This document shows, one piece after another, positions 7,894 to 16,676 of a DNA stretch of 64,000 bases. A program made the translations under genes and the position numbers. The first letter of the stretch is position 1; each line of letters starts with the position of its first letter. Source of the stretch: Suilimivivens sp964614185 (GTDB lineage Bacteria; Bacillota; Clostridia; Lachnospirales; Lachnospiraceae); the NCBI GenBank assembly GCA_964614185.1, contig CAZTKJ010000001.1:62001-126000 (forward strand), in the 5' to 3' direction. The notes beneath the pieces are model-generated. The model was not told where the DNA came from. It saw only the letters and a program-made list of their open reading frames with translations, and did no database searches.

Positions 7894-9784
7894 ATAACAC
7901 CTTCGTTTGCTTTACCACATCTTCCCAATTATATTTACCACAGATAAAATCTGCACTTTCCCTTTTATAATCTTCTGCTTTTTCCGGATTTTCCAATAAA
8001 AACAGCAGCTTGTCCTTTAAGTCTTCCGTATCTCCTTTTTTAAAGGAAACAGCCTTGTCCTCAACAACTTCCAAATTTTCCTGAATGTCACTGACCAGGC
8101 AGCAATTGCCATAGCTCATAGCCTCCAGCAAAGTAAGAGCCATACCTTCTACATCACTGGGAAGAACAAACAGATAAGCATTTGAATACAACTCTTCTAA
8201 TATTCTTCCCTGCACAAAATTAGTCATAATAATTTTTTCATCTTTTTCCGTCATTTCCTTAATCTGCCTCATATAATCAAAGGAATGACTACTTCCTCCT
8301 GCTATAACAAGCTTTTTATCAGTGTTCACAGCTTTGTAAGCATTTATCAGGTAATGCAGTCCTTTTTCAGGAACAAGTCTTGCTAAAAATAAAATATAGC
8401 CGTCTTTCGTAAGTCCATACTTTTCTTCAATTTCCTTAGCCTGCCTGATCTCCGGTTTCGATACACCATTAGGAATAAAATGTGTTTCTCTTCCATAAGT
8501 TGTAAGAAAATATTGTTGAACATTCTTCGAAAGAACAATAATCTCATCTGCATATTTGGCTGCCATTTTTTCTCCGAATTTTAACACTTTGGATGCAAAA
8601 TTTCCCCATTTGGCTCTCTGCCAGTCAAGTCCATGAATAGTTGCCACTACTCTGATTCCCAGAATTTTAGGAATAAATAAAGTAGAGCAGGGACCTTCCG
8701 CATGATAATGAATTACATCATACCCACCAAATAACGCCCGCAAAGTAGCCAAAACCGAATACACAATAGCATTCAGTTTTCCGTTTTTAAAAGTAGGAAC
8801 AATAATAATTCTGATTCCATGATAAGACTTCTTTCTGCCACTGCCAAAATCTTTGCCTGATACATGATATCCGGAACGGTTATATGCTTCTACACAACAT
8901 CCCTGATCGCTCAATCTTACCGACAGTTCTTCTACCACTACCTCCACACCGCCTTCCCGCGATGGAATGCGTTTATGACCAATCATGGCTATCTTCATCT
9001 GATTCTTTTTGACTCTCTTTTCTTCTTTTCTCAATGCGCGGGATTCCTTTCCCACATTCCTGAGAAATGTAAAATTAGTACTGAAATACCTTGGAATCAA
9101 TCTTACAGGATCCTGTAGAATTCGATACAACCATTCCAGACACAACTCCTGCATCCACCTTGGAGCTCTCTTTACTGTTCCTGCCGTAAAGTCAAATGCT
9201 GCCCCTACTCCCAGCATGATACCATGGATCTTATCCATATGGTCATACATCCATTTCTCCTGCTTTGGAGCTCCAAGAGCCACCCACACAAAATCAGGAC
9301 AAGTATCATTAATCATTTGAATAATCTGTTCATCTTCTGATTCCGACAACAAACGAAAAGGCGGCGAATACATTCCCGCTATCTGAAGATAAGGATATTT
9401 TTGGGTTATTTTCTCTTTTAATTTATCTAATGTGCCCTGCGTACTTCCATAAAAAAAATGTCGATACCCTTTTTCCTTTGACAGTTCAAAAATTCGAGGC
9501 ATCAGATCAGGCCCCGGAACTCTTTCAGCTTCTGTAAATCCTCTTCTTTTACTGACTATGGACAGAGGCTTCCCATCCGGCAAGGCCATGGCTGCGCTGT
9601 TTTGTATCTTACGATACTCCTCATCCCGAAAAGCCATTACTGTAGTATGCACATTCGATACACATATATATTTTCCTCGCAGCTGCTCTAAATGTTCGGA
9701 AAGATAGCAGATGGTATCCTGCATGGTCGTAACACTGATATTTGTTTTTAAAATCCTGCAATACTTTTTTTCTGACTGTTCCAT
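7871..9784 (-). CDS. Fused WecG/TagA (GT26) and DUF1972-GT4 glycosyltransferase
   Basis: 637 residues holding two complete glycosyltransferases. Residues 1-245 are WecG/TagA/CpsF type: LPDGKPLS, ALGAPKQEKW and GVGAAFDFTAG followed by KRAPRWMQ. This family adds N-acetylmannosamine(-uronate) or glucose to a prenyl-diphosphate sugar. After a basic linker, residues 263-637 are a GT4 with a DUF1972-type N-terminus (MIGHKRIPSREGGVEVVVEEL) and donor region FLARLVPEKG to DVEGMALTLLEAMSYG. The start at 9784 is chosen because GAGGAAG precedes it; an earlier ATG at 9808 has none. It overlaps the upstream GT4 by 37 bp. An internal Met codon at 8998 begins the second domain but lacks a clear ribosome site. 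The pair probably makes two consecutive additions. Confidence 0.88.
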   Translation of the reverse strand: MEQSEKKYCRILKTNISVTTMQDTICYLSEHLEQLRGKYICVSNVHTTVMAFRDEEYRKIQNSAAMALPDGKPLSIVSKRRGFTEAERVPGPDLMPRIFELSKEKGYRHFFYGSTQGTLDKLKEKITQKYPYLQIAGMYSPPFRLLSESEDEQIIQMINDTCPDFVWVALGAPKQEKWMYDHMDKIHGIMLGVGAAFDFTAGTVKRAPRWMQELCLEWLYRILQDPVRLIPRYFSTNFTFLRNVGKESRALRKEEKRVKKNQMKIAMIGHKRIPSREGGVEVVVEELSVRLSDQGCCVEAYNRSGYHVSGKDFGSGRKKSYHGIRIIIVPTFKNGKLNAIVYSVLATLRALFGGYDVIHYHAEGPCSTLFIPKILGIRVVATIHGLDWQRAKWGNFASKVLKFGEKMAAKYADEIIVLSKNVQQYFLTTYGRETHFIPNGVSKPEIRQAKEIEEKYGLTKDGYILFLARLVPEKGLHYLINAYKAVNTDKKLVIAGGSSHSFDYMRQIKEMTEKDEKIIMTNFVQGRILEELYSNAYLFVLPSDVEGMALTLLEAMSYGNCCLVSDIQENLEVVEDKAVSFKKGDTEDLKDKLLFLLENPEKAEDYKRESADFICGKYNWEDVVKQTKVLYEGIDRK

Positions 9785-10836
9785 TCGATTCCTGCTTCCT
9801 CTAACCATTTATCAGCAATTCTGGATAACCCATAAGTTTCTTTGATCTTAACACCATTTTCAGAAAGTTTTTTTGCCAACATCGAATCTCTGGCAATTCT
9901 ACTCATAGCATCTGTAAGTGCTTTCATATCTCCTACCGATGTCAATATACCACTCACATTATTTTCTATATAAGCCCTTGCGCCTCCCACCGGACAGTCT
10001 GTAGAAATTACCGGCACTCCCATTGCAAGAGCTTCTATCATAGAATTAGAGATACCTTCATAATCTGATGACAAAACAAACATGGCACTGTCCCAGATCT
10101 CCTGTTTAACATTCGTGGAAAATCCTCTGAATATGACTTTTTCTTCTATTCCAAGTTTTTTTGCCTGTCCACGCAGCTGTTCTTCCAATTCTCCCACTCC
10201 GAAAATATGCAGTTCATAGTCAGAAAACTTTTGTTGAAACTCTGCAAAGGCATCTAATAACAGCCGATGATTTTTTTGTGGCTGAAGTCTGGCAACAGAT
10301 ACCACTCTTTTTTTTCTCTCTCCCATAAAAGGTAACGGAACTTCATCTGCCACCGGATTAGGGATAACTACAGCCATCTTCTGTAATTTAACTGGAAATT
10401 GCCTGCGCATATCTTCTGTCTGCAATACCAGTTTTTCTGCTCTTCTATATGCAAGATTACGAATATGGGGATGCTCATACTGACTGGGATCATTACGTTC
10501 GGATACCAGCATTCTATGGGGGATTCCCAGTGATGAAACCACTGAAAATACAGCACCCATAACACTGAATGCAAAGATATAGCAGCCTTTGTGAGCTTTA
10601 TAAAATTTACGCATCTGCCATATTCTTTTTAACCGAACCGATGCTTTTCCTCCAGATGTTTCTCCTGCCACAAAGAGTTCTATTCTTTCATCAAGCGGAT
10701 ATGCGGTATGACTTCCCGCAAATAAAAGAATCGTTACCGGATATCCTCTTTTCACATATTCATTGGCAAGCAGCGCAACTACACGCTCAGTACCGCCTCC
10801 TGCCATATCCGGCAGAACAAATACAATCCTTGTCAT
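9748..10836 (-). CDS. GT4-family glycosyltransferase
   Basis: 362 residues with both GT-B halves. The N-terminal loop is MAGGGTERVV (about 11-20). The donor half has SVARLQPQKNHRLLLDAF, the strand HIFGVGELEE, the SSDYEGISNSMIEALAMGVPVISTDCPVGG segment and its Glu residues. This CPxGG variant recurs in the GT4s at 37548 and 40589 and in relatives that add N-acetylgalactosamine or galactose, but specificity is not provable here. The ATG overlaps the preceding gene's stop by 4 bp. The 3' end runs under the start of the fusion gene. Confidence 0.9.
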   Translation of the reverse strand: MTRIVFVLPDMAGGGTERVVALLANEYVKRGYPVTILLFAGSHTAYPLDERIELFVAGETSGGKASVRLKRIWQMRKFYKAHKGCYIFAFSVMGAVFSVVSSLGIPHRMLVSERNDPSQYEHPHIRNLAYRRAEKLVLQTEDMRRQFPVKLQKMAVVIPNPVADEVPLPFMGERKKRVVSVARLQPQKNHRLLLDAFAEFQQKFSDYELHIFGVGELEEQLRGQAKKLGIEEKVIFRGFSTNVKQEIWDSAMFVLSSDYEGISNSMIEALAMGVPVISTDCPVGGARAYIENNVSGILTSVGDMKALTDAMSRIARDSMLAKKLSENGVKIKETYGLSRIADKWLEEAGIEWNSQKKSIAGF

Positions 10837-11939
10837 TGATTCAGCATTCCTCCCACTTTATCAAACTCTGCGGCAAAATATTCATTGCTTAACTGTTCTC
10901 TGTATCTGATGCAATTTCTTACATACAAATCGTTCCTACGGCAAACTTCCATAAGCTCCGTCTGATTCCATTGCTCTTTTACAATACCCAGTTCTTCTTT
11001 TTCAATATAAGCAGAATTAAAAGGAACCCTTGTTGTTACTACAGGGGTACCTGCTGCGATACTTTCTACAATAGAAACCATACTGTTATCTTTACTTGTA
11101 TTGACTAATAGAGCTTTTGCTTCTGCCAGCACCGGCATCAATGCTTCATGGCTCATTTTTCCAAGGAAATGTATATTGGTTTCTTCCTTCAGATTTACAA
11201 CTTGTTCTTCTAACTGTTTCCTGAGTATTCCGTCACCAATGATCTTCAACTCATAATCTGCTGTTTCTTCTGTCAGTTTTCGGAAACTGGCAAAAGAATC
11301 AATAATTCCATCTATATGCTTTCTTTCAATCAATTGTGATAATACTACAAAATAGTTCTTCTTTTCATTCCTGCAGATGATTTTTCCCAAATCTACACCA
11401 TGATCAATTCTAAGAGGCAGTACTTTATTACAATATCGTCCGATAAAGTCTGCCGCTCTGTCTGATCTTGGAATTATAGCAATATTCTGCATGAAAAGTG
11501 CGGCAATGACATGATACCAGATTTTAGAGGGTATTTTCTTTAAAATATTATTGTGTGCCCCCAACTCATGCCAGATAATCATTTTTCTTTTTGCATGAAT
11601 TGCTCCGGACAAAGTCAGCATGGAAAAAACCTCACTGCTGATAATATAATCATATTCATCCTTATGGTTTCTTAAATAGCTTCCCAGTCCTTTAAGCCAT
11701 GGAAAACACCTTGGTTTCCATATCTTAGGAAAAATACAGGAAAACCACAAAATATCAAAGGGATAATTTTCTTCTTTATCCGGACGGTATCGATCTGCTG
11801 CTGCCAGCACCGGCTCGTCACCATTTTTGATAAATCCCATACATAACGCATAGATCATAGTATCTTTGATAGATGATACTTTCGGTATTTCATCCGTTTC
11901 AGACGTATATAAGATTGGATTCATAATCAATACTTTCAT
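10833..11939 (-). CDS. GT4-family glycosyltransferase
   Basis: 368 residues. The N-terminal half is divergent. The C-terminal donor half is typical of GT4: FVVLSQLIERKHIDGII, LKIIGDGILRKQLE, and NTSKDNSMVSIVESIAAGTPVVTT around residues 285-310, with Ser/Glu residues that contact the nucleotide sugar. Located between a Wzy-like gene (4-bp gap) and another GT4 (4-bp ATGA overlap), so in the same transcript. Donor and acceptor are unknown. Confidence 0.87.
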   Translation of the reverse strand: MKVLIMNPILYTSETDEIPKVSSIKDTMIYALCMGFIKNGDEPVLAAADRYRPDKEENYPFDILWFSCIFPKIWKPRCFPWLKGLGSYLRNHKDEYDYIISSEVFSMLTLSGAIHAKRKMIIWHELGAHNNILKKIPSKIWYHVIAALFMQNIAIIPRSDRAADFIGRYCNKVLPLRIDHGVDLGKIICRNEKKNYFVVLSQLIERKHIDGIIDSFASFRKLTEETADYELKIIGDGILRKQLEEQVVNLKEETNIHFLGKMSHEALMPVLAEAKALLVNTSKDNSMVSIVESIAAGTPVVTTRVPFNSAYIEKEELGIVKEQWNQTELMEVCRRNDLYVRNCIRYREQLSNEYFAAEFDKVGGMLNQ

Positions 11940-11943
11940 ACTA

Positions 11944-13155
11944 TTATCTGCTTTCTGTTATCTGCTTTATTATCTGCCACCAATAACATTCCTTTTCTGA
12001 GTCTAAATGCATTGCCCTAAAAGCATAAGCTCCCATCAGGAAGAGTACATAATTTCTGGCTAAATACACTGATATTGCATGTGCTTCCACAAGAGAATAT
12101 AAAGCAAAGGATACTATCATGGCAAAAGCCATATACTTTTTTTGTTTCATGCAGAAGACCATCAAAATAAATATAATAATTATGAAAATACTTGCGGGAA
12201 TAATCCCATACCAGTAAAATAAACGTATCCACCCCATATCAAAATAATAGTTATTAGCAGGTTCCGAAAAAAGGCGCCATGTTTGAATGGTTCCTTCCCA
12301 TCTGGTAGTACTTACAAGGCTGTGAATTCTGCCCGTAAATGCATTATCAAGTTTTAGAAATATCTCTGTATATTCAGACCATTTCCAATACCAGTGAAAA
12401 TCATACACTCTGTATGCTTCAACAGCAATCAATACAGACAAAGCAATACATCCCATAGTCAATGCATACCCGCCAATACAACATATCTTTCTGAAAAGAT
12501 CATATTTTATCAAACATATAATGCCTGCATAACATATAATAAATACTGCTGATATCAGACTGGTCTTAGAATCTGTTAAATAAAAGAAAAAGAAATTTAC
12601 AGCCAGTATGGACACATATCCATACCATTTCATCTTCTCTCCATACAAATACAATGAAAGAGTGGTCAATGCCCATATCATACACTGAAGAGAATTAGGA
12701 TGACCCATTCCAAGAGTATATCTGGTCTCTATTCCACCTCTGCCATAGTCCTGGGTTAATGACATGGTTCCGTAAATTCCTGTCATAGCCAACAGCATAA
12801 TGGTCACACATCCTATAACCGTCATGATGAACACCATTTTCAGGCATTTTCTCATATCTATTCCTTTACAAGAAGCAATAAACATAACAAATCTTATCAC
12901 TTCGTTTCTTCCAGTTATGGCATAAGATACTGCTCCCAAAAGTAAAAACAGTATCATCGCTGCATATTCTTTTAAGGAATACTTCGTAAAACAGACCTTA
13001 ATCAAAAATAAGAAAAATGTTATCTGAAATAATCTCCCTTCTATGGGATTCACCAGAGCGCTTTTATCAATCAACACAATCATAACTTCCATAATGACTG
13101 CCAGATAGAAACTTCCATATGCGATTTTAGATAGTATTTCCTGCTTTTTCTCCAT
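11944..13155 (-). CDS. Wzy-like polysaccharide polymerase
   Basis: 403-residue polytopic protein with about ten or eleven predicted helices and few soluble stretches. The motif LGMGHPNSLQ at 148-157 is the same as in the 4083-5651 protein and common in Wzy/EpsG-like polymerases of Firmicutes. An arginine-containing extracellular loop follows near residues 265-300 (LDNAFTGRIHSLVSTTRW). The role is probably block polymerisation of flipped repeat units. It abuts the GT11 gene upstream. It lacks the extra C-terminal domain of its paralogue. The assignment is by topology and motif. Confidence 0.78.
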   Translation of the reverse strand: MEKKQEILSKIAYGSFYLAVIMEVMIVLIDKSALVNPIEGRLFQITFFLFLIKVCFTKYSLKEYAAMILFLLLGAVSYAITGRNEVIRFVMFIASCKGIDMRKCLKMVFIMTVIGCVTIMLLAMTGIYGTMSLTQDYGRGGIETRYTLGMGHPNSLQCMIWALTTLSLYLYGEKMKWYGYVSILAVNFFFFYLTDSKTSLISAVFIICYAGIICLIKYDLFRKICCIGGYALTMGCIALSVLIAVEAYRVYDFHWYWKWSEYTEIFLKLDNAFTGRIHSLVSTTRWEGTIQTWRLFSEPANNYYFDMGWIRLFYWYGIIPASIFIIIIFILMVFCMKQKKYMAFAMIVSFALYSLVEAHAISVYLARNYVLFLMGAYAFRAMHLDSEKECYWWQIIKQITESR

Positions 13156-14055
13156 TTACTGTATGATTCCCTCCGGGCTGATAAAACGCCAGCCCTGCCA
13201 AAGTTCTTCCATCTCCTTCTTGTGGAAGGTCTGGGTATTTTTATGGATAGTAGGCCGTATCATGATCTTTCTGTCATTTCCGTTCAGTCTGGCTCCCCAA
13301 AAGCTGAAAGTAGAGTTTGCACAGATATTATGCTTACAGCAGCTCATCAGCCACATATCATAAAAACTGTCACGACCATGATTGATATTCACAACGGTAT
13401 ACTCCGGTCCCTGGTATTTATCTGCTGCATATGGGATGTCATCAGAAAAAAGATAAAAATGAGCATCCTCTACCTCTTCTTTTATCATTTCCATTGCTCT
13501 CTGATAATACTCATCCGTACAGATATTACCGAACAGGGCTTTATTTTCATCATTCAGATAATCTCCGCGCCTTATATGCACACTGACTGAAGCGCGCTCC
13601 TTCATTTCCTGTGCCATTTGATGGTTTAAGGGGTTATCGCTTTTAGGGAACTGTATCTTTTCCCGCAGGTCATATAAAATGTCTGCATAATACTTCTCAC
13701 AGGCAAAATATCCGCTGAGATACATATTCTCAAAATTAAGGATTTCCGGATGATAAAGCTTGTCCTCATGGAACCAGTGCACTGTCCCGGGCAAAAGCTT
13801 ACGGCGCAGTTTCCCTGCCATTTTCTCTGAACCTATAAGGGATTCCCTCTCTTCCCTGGTACATGTCTCATATACCAGTCTGTCAAAATAAGCAAGCTCT
13901 AAATTTCTTTGTGTAGCTGCGGCTTTTTCCTCTTTCTCCTTATCGAACCATGAAAGGTCAAGCCTTGCTTCCTTCCCCATGCGTACAAACTTCCGATACA
14001 GCGCATATTGCTGCAGCTGATTGCCCAGTCCGCCGGCCACTTGTATAATGATCAT
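13156..14055 (-). CDS. GT11 alpha-1,2-fucosyltransferase-like protein
   Basis: 299 residues from the chosen start. The first strand IIIQVAGGLGNQLQQYALY is the classic GT11 N-terminus. HIRRGDY lies at 160-166, the GDP-fucose-binding motif, and the C-terminal NSTFSFWGARL segment is the third conserved block. Members transfer fucose from GDP-fucose in alpha-1,2 linkage to galactose or related sugars. An in-frame upstream ATG at 14133 would add 26 unrelated residues and overlap the neighbouring gene; the Met at 14055 matches the family start and is preceded by AAAGGAA. All catalytic motifs are intact, unlike two other GT11 proteins in this window. GC is higher from here rightwards. Confidence 0.9.
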   Translation of the reverse strand: MIIIQVAGGLGNQLQQYALYRKFVRMGKEARLDLSWFDKEKEEKAAATQRNLELAYFDRLVYETCTREERESLIGSEKMAGKLRRKLLPGTVHWFHEDKLYHPEILNFENMYLSGYFACEKYYADILYDLREKIQFPKSDNPLNHQMAQEMKERASVSVHIRRGDYLNDENKALFGNICTDEYYQRAMEMIKEEVEDAHFYLFSDDIPYAADKYQGPEYTVVNINHGRDSFYDMWLMSCCKHNICANSTFSFWGARLNGNDRKIMIRPTIHKNTQTFHKKEMEELWQGWRFISPEGIIQ

Positions 14056-14075
14056 ATTACGACTATATTCCTTTC

Positions 14076-15134
14076 TCAGCCTGTAGCTTCTTCCGTCAGT
14101 GCAAATAACGATAATGCCGGTGCTAAAGACCATGGATATGCACCGTAGATCTGGGGATACAGGCTAAATCCCTGACATTCTGAAAGACAGCCGTAAATTT
14201 TGCCGTCCTTTACGGAGTTCCAGAGAGCTTCTCTTCCCCGCAGCATTCTGGATTTATGAATTCCTATCAGTACCTTAGTGTCCAGTGACCTTGCAATGGC
14301 ATAGAGGATCATGGCAGTTGCAGAGGTGTCTACCGGCCCCTCTTTTGCACCAAGCTGCCAGCTGTAAAGTCCCCCTTCCAACTGATATGCTTCCACTTTG
14401 TCCACCATACGTCTGTAGGCCTGTTTGACGGTTTCATAACCGGGAGTATCCTCTCCTACATAGGCAAGACATTCCGACATACCTATCATCAGCCATCCTA
14501 CTGCTCTTCCCCAGCCTATAATACCATATTTTACACCGCTTTCATACTGATAACCATGATAGGGAAGTCCCGTTTTCCCATCCATTCCAAACTCCACAAA
14601 ATTCTGAATCTGGGTTATTGCAAGGTGAACGGCATTGGAATCACCATATGTACTTCCGTATTTACATAAAAAGGGACAGACCATACCAATCCCATCTGCA
14701 TATATGTGCTGATTTTTCTGCTTGGGACGGTACGTAAAGCTTCCTGCATCGTCTGTTTCATGGCGGAAAAGATACTGGATGATCTTATCTGCTGCCTGTT
14801 TGTATTTTTCTTCTCCCGTAGCCTGATGAAGATCGATCAGTGCCATACCGCTAAAGGCATCATCCAGATAATAAATTTTACATCCCTTATTGATCCATCT
14901 ATCATAATATTTTCTAAGATATTCCAATATGATCCTGGCTTCATCAGAATTTTTATGTGCCATATAGTAATCGGAAAGGCTTTTTGCCAGAAGTCCGTTA
15001 GGCCAATTGAATTTATCTGCCGGTTCCACTTTTCTGCCGGTAAACATCTTTACTTTGCGCTTGATCCTGTAACCCACACTCCATCTGGGGTATTTCAAAA
15101 GCTCCCGTTCTGCTTCCTTCACCATTTCAAGCAT
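14076..15134 (-). CDS. GH88/GH105-like glycoside hydrolase (unsaturated uronyl hydrolase fold)
   Basis: 352 residues with the alpha6/alpha6-barrel pattern of GH88/GH105. Paired acidic residues lie in YYLDDAFSG (Asp91/92) and HIYADGIGM (Asp147), a spacing of about 55 that fits YteR-type enzymes, and GWGRAVGWLMIGM is the typical aromatic motif. Known members hydrate and release unsaturated uronic acids made by lyases. There is no signal peptide, so it should be cytoplasmic. Presence in a synthesis operon is odd: it could trim or recycle, or use the fold for another reaction. The start at 15134 is chosen for AAAGGAGAG 6-7 bases upstream; an earlier in-frame ATG at 15164 lacks it. Confidence 0.82.
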   Translation of the reverse strand: MLEMVKEAERELLKYPRWSVGYRIKRKVKMFTGRKVEPADKFNWPNGLLAKSLSDYYMAHKNSDEARIILEYLRKYYDRWINKGCKIYYLDDAFSGMALIDLHQATGEEKYKQAADKIIQYLFRHETDDAGSFTYRPKQKNQHIYADGIGMVCPFLCKYGSTYGDSNAVHLAITQIQNFVEFGMDGKTGLPYHGYQYESGVKYGIIGWGRAVGWLMIGMSECLAYVGEDTPGYETVKQAYRRMVDKVEAYQLEGGLYSWQLGAKEGPVDTSATAMILYAIARSLDTKVLIGIHKSRMLRGREALWNSVKDGKIYGCLSECQGFSLYPQIYGAYPWSLAPALSLFALTEEATG

Positions 15135-15160
15135 ATTTTTCTCTCCTTTCTCTTCTTGTA

Positions 15161-16666
15161 TCAATCAGACGTATCTCCATATTCTTCCATCCATTTAGGT
15201 CGTTCCATGGCAACTACGCTGTTTTTTTCGTAAAATTCTCTTGTTACCCTATTAGTCCATGCCTCTTTATCTGCCGTAACCGGCATATGCATTAAAGGTC
15301 CCTGCACATCATTGATAAAGGGCAATACTACATCTTTTACGTTTTCATCTTCCATCAATCTGGTCTGAAGATCCATCTGTTCTTTGTAGTCTGCAGCCTG
15401 TCCGCTTCTCATATAGTCCAGGCAAATATAAGAAGTGCTGTCCTTTATATTGCTTCTGCAAAAACCCAACAGACCCATGCCAAGCAGTATTCCAACTCCG
15501 GCAATCACTGCCATATATCTTCCGGAAATACTGCCCTGCTCCTTTTTCCTGATCCATTCAGCCAGTTTTTCCGCAAGGATCAACAGAATTCCCACACTCA
15601 TCAGTAGAAAAACCTGAAAATTCGTATTCAACACTCCCCTTGACACTTCCACTCCTGCATAGATGGCAGGTGCCTGCATAGCGCTGTAAAGACAAAAAAG
15701 CAGAAGACACAGCCATATGGGATGGGAAAATAAAAGACTGTTTTCCCGATTGTAACAAATAAAGAGCATCAATAAAAACAACAACAATAAGCCTGCAAAT
15801 ACAAGGGGTCTCTCTTTAACATAAACTCCTATATCCTTTATCCCATACCAAAATGAAAGTCCAATAGTCTTTAGTCCTTTTTGAAGAGAAAAACCGAAAT
15901 CTTCTCCTGCCCGGACTCTGTTCCCCGGCGCTTTCATACTGATCATAAGTCCTGTCAGTTCTGTAACAACAGGGATACACAAAAGCAGAATCCTTTTATC
16001 CTTTTTCATGAGCCATCCTGCTGCCACCACATAACAGGCTATAATCAAAGAAAACAGCGCTGCCTGATAATTAGAACCGCCCAGCAGCGTCATAAAAAGA
16101 ATGATCCCTGCTAAAGTCCTTTTCCTATATTCCCCAATATATCGGAACAGCCATGCAGCTACCATCTGACACATGGCAAAGGGCACCATATAATGGGCAC
16201 ATCCGTTAAACCAGTATATGGAAGACTTGGTACTTGGAATAAACTCTATACTGACTATTAAAAACCATATGGTAATCAGCAGATAACTCCAGCTGTCAAA
16301 ACCTTTATTCCTGCACAGAATCTGCCGGAACAGATAAAAGGTACTTCCACACCATGTAAACAACATGAAAAATGATACTGCTGCATATGCTCTGTCACTG
16401 AACACTTCCGGCTGAAGGGAAAAAAGGGCAATACTAAACCATGTTCCCTGCCATCCGTAATAATATTGTCTGACTGTTCTGCCTATCGCTCTGCCTACTG
16501 CTATAAGGGAATGGCTTCCCATCCATGCTGCCCGGGTATAGACGCCATATCCGTAATCATCTCCGGATGCTCTGTTCACAAAGGAAAGCAAAAGCACCGG
16601 CAGCAGCAGCAGAACAAAGATGATCAGGCTTATCAGAACAATATTTCTCACTGATTTCTTTTCCAA
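15161..16666 (-). CDS. DUF6056-family polytopic membrane protein
   Basis: 501 residues. A first helix (about 8-30) is followed by an extracytoplasmic GDDYGYG motif, then a YYYGWQGTWFS segment near residue 70 and about ten more helices. A soluble tail of about 90 residues (from roughly 410) carries NRVTREFYEKNSVV. These features match DUF6056. The acidic loop after helix 1 resembles that of GT-C glycosyltransferases, which use polyprenyl-phosphate sugars outside the membrane, but no activity is established for this protein. It lies between the GH88-like gene and the Wzx flippase. Confidence 0.8.
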   Translation of the reverse strand: MEKKSVRNIVLISLIIFVLLLLPVLLLSFVNRASGDDYGYGVYTRAAWMGSHSLIAVGRAIGRTVRQYYYGWQGTWFSIALFSLQPEVFSDRAYAAVSFFMLFTWCGSTFYLFRQILCRNKGFDSWSYLLITIWFLIVSIEFIPSTKSSIYWFNGCAHYMVPFAMCQMVAAWLFRYIGEYRKRTLAGIILFMTLLGGSNYQAALFSLIIACYVVAAGWLMKKDKRILLLCIPVVTELTGLMISMKAPGNRVRAGEDFGFSLQKGLKTIGLSFWYGIKDIGVYVKERPLVFAGLLLLFLLMLFICYNRENSLLFSHPIWLCLLLFCLYSAMQAPAIYAGVEVSRGVLNTNFQVFLLMSVGILLILAEKLAEWIRKKEQGSISGRYMAVIAGVGILLGMGLLGFCRSNIKDSTSYICLDYMRSGQAADYKEQMDLQTRLMEDENVKDVVLPFINDVQGPLMHMPVTADKEAWTNRVTREFYEKNSVVAMERPKWMEEYGDTSD

Positions 16667-16676
16667 TTGTACTCTC

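Noticed and set aside
8998..9060. Separate gene starting at the internal Met of the GT26-GT4 fusion
   Set aside because: The frame is continuous across the junction and no convincing ribosome site precedes the Met; kept as one fused gene, with the doubt recorded in the finding.
14056..14133. 26-codon N-terminal extension of the GT11 gene
   Set aside because: It runs into the GH88-like gene; GT11 proteins begin at the Met at 14055, which has an AAAGGAA site.
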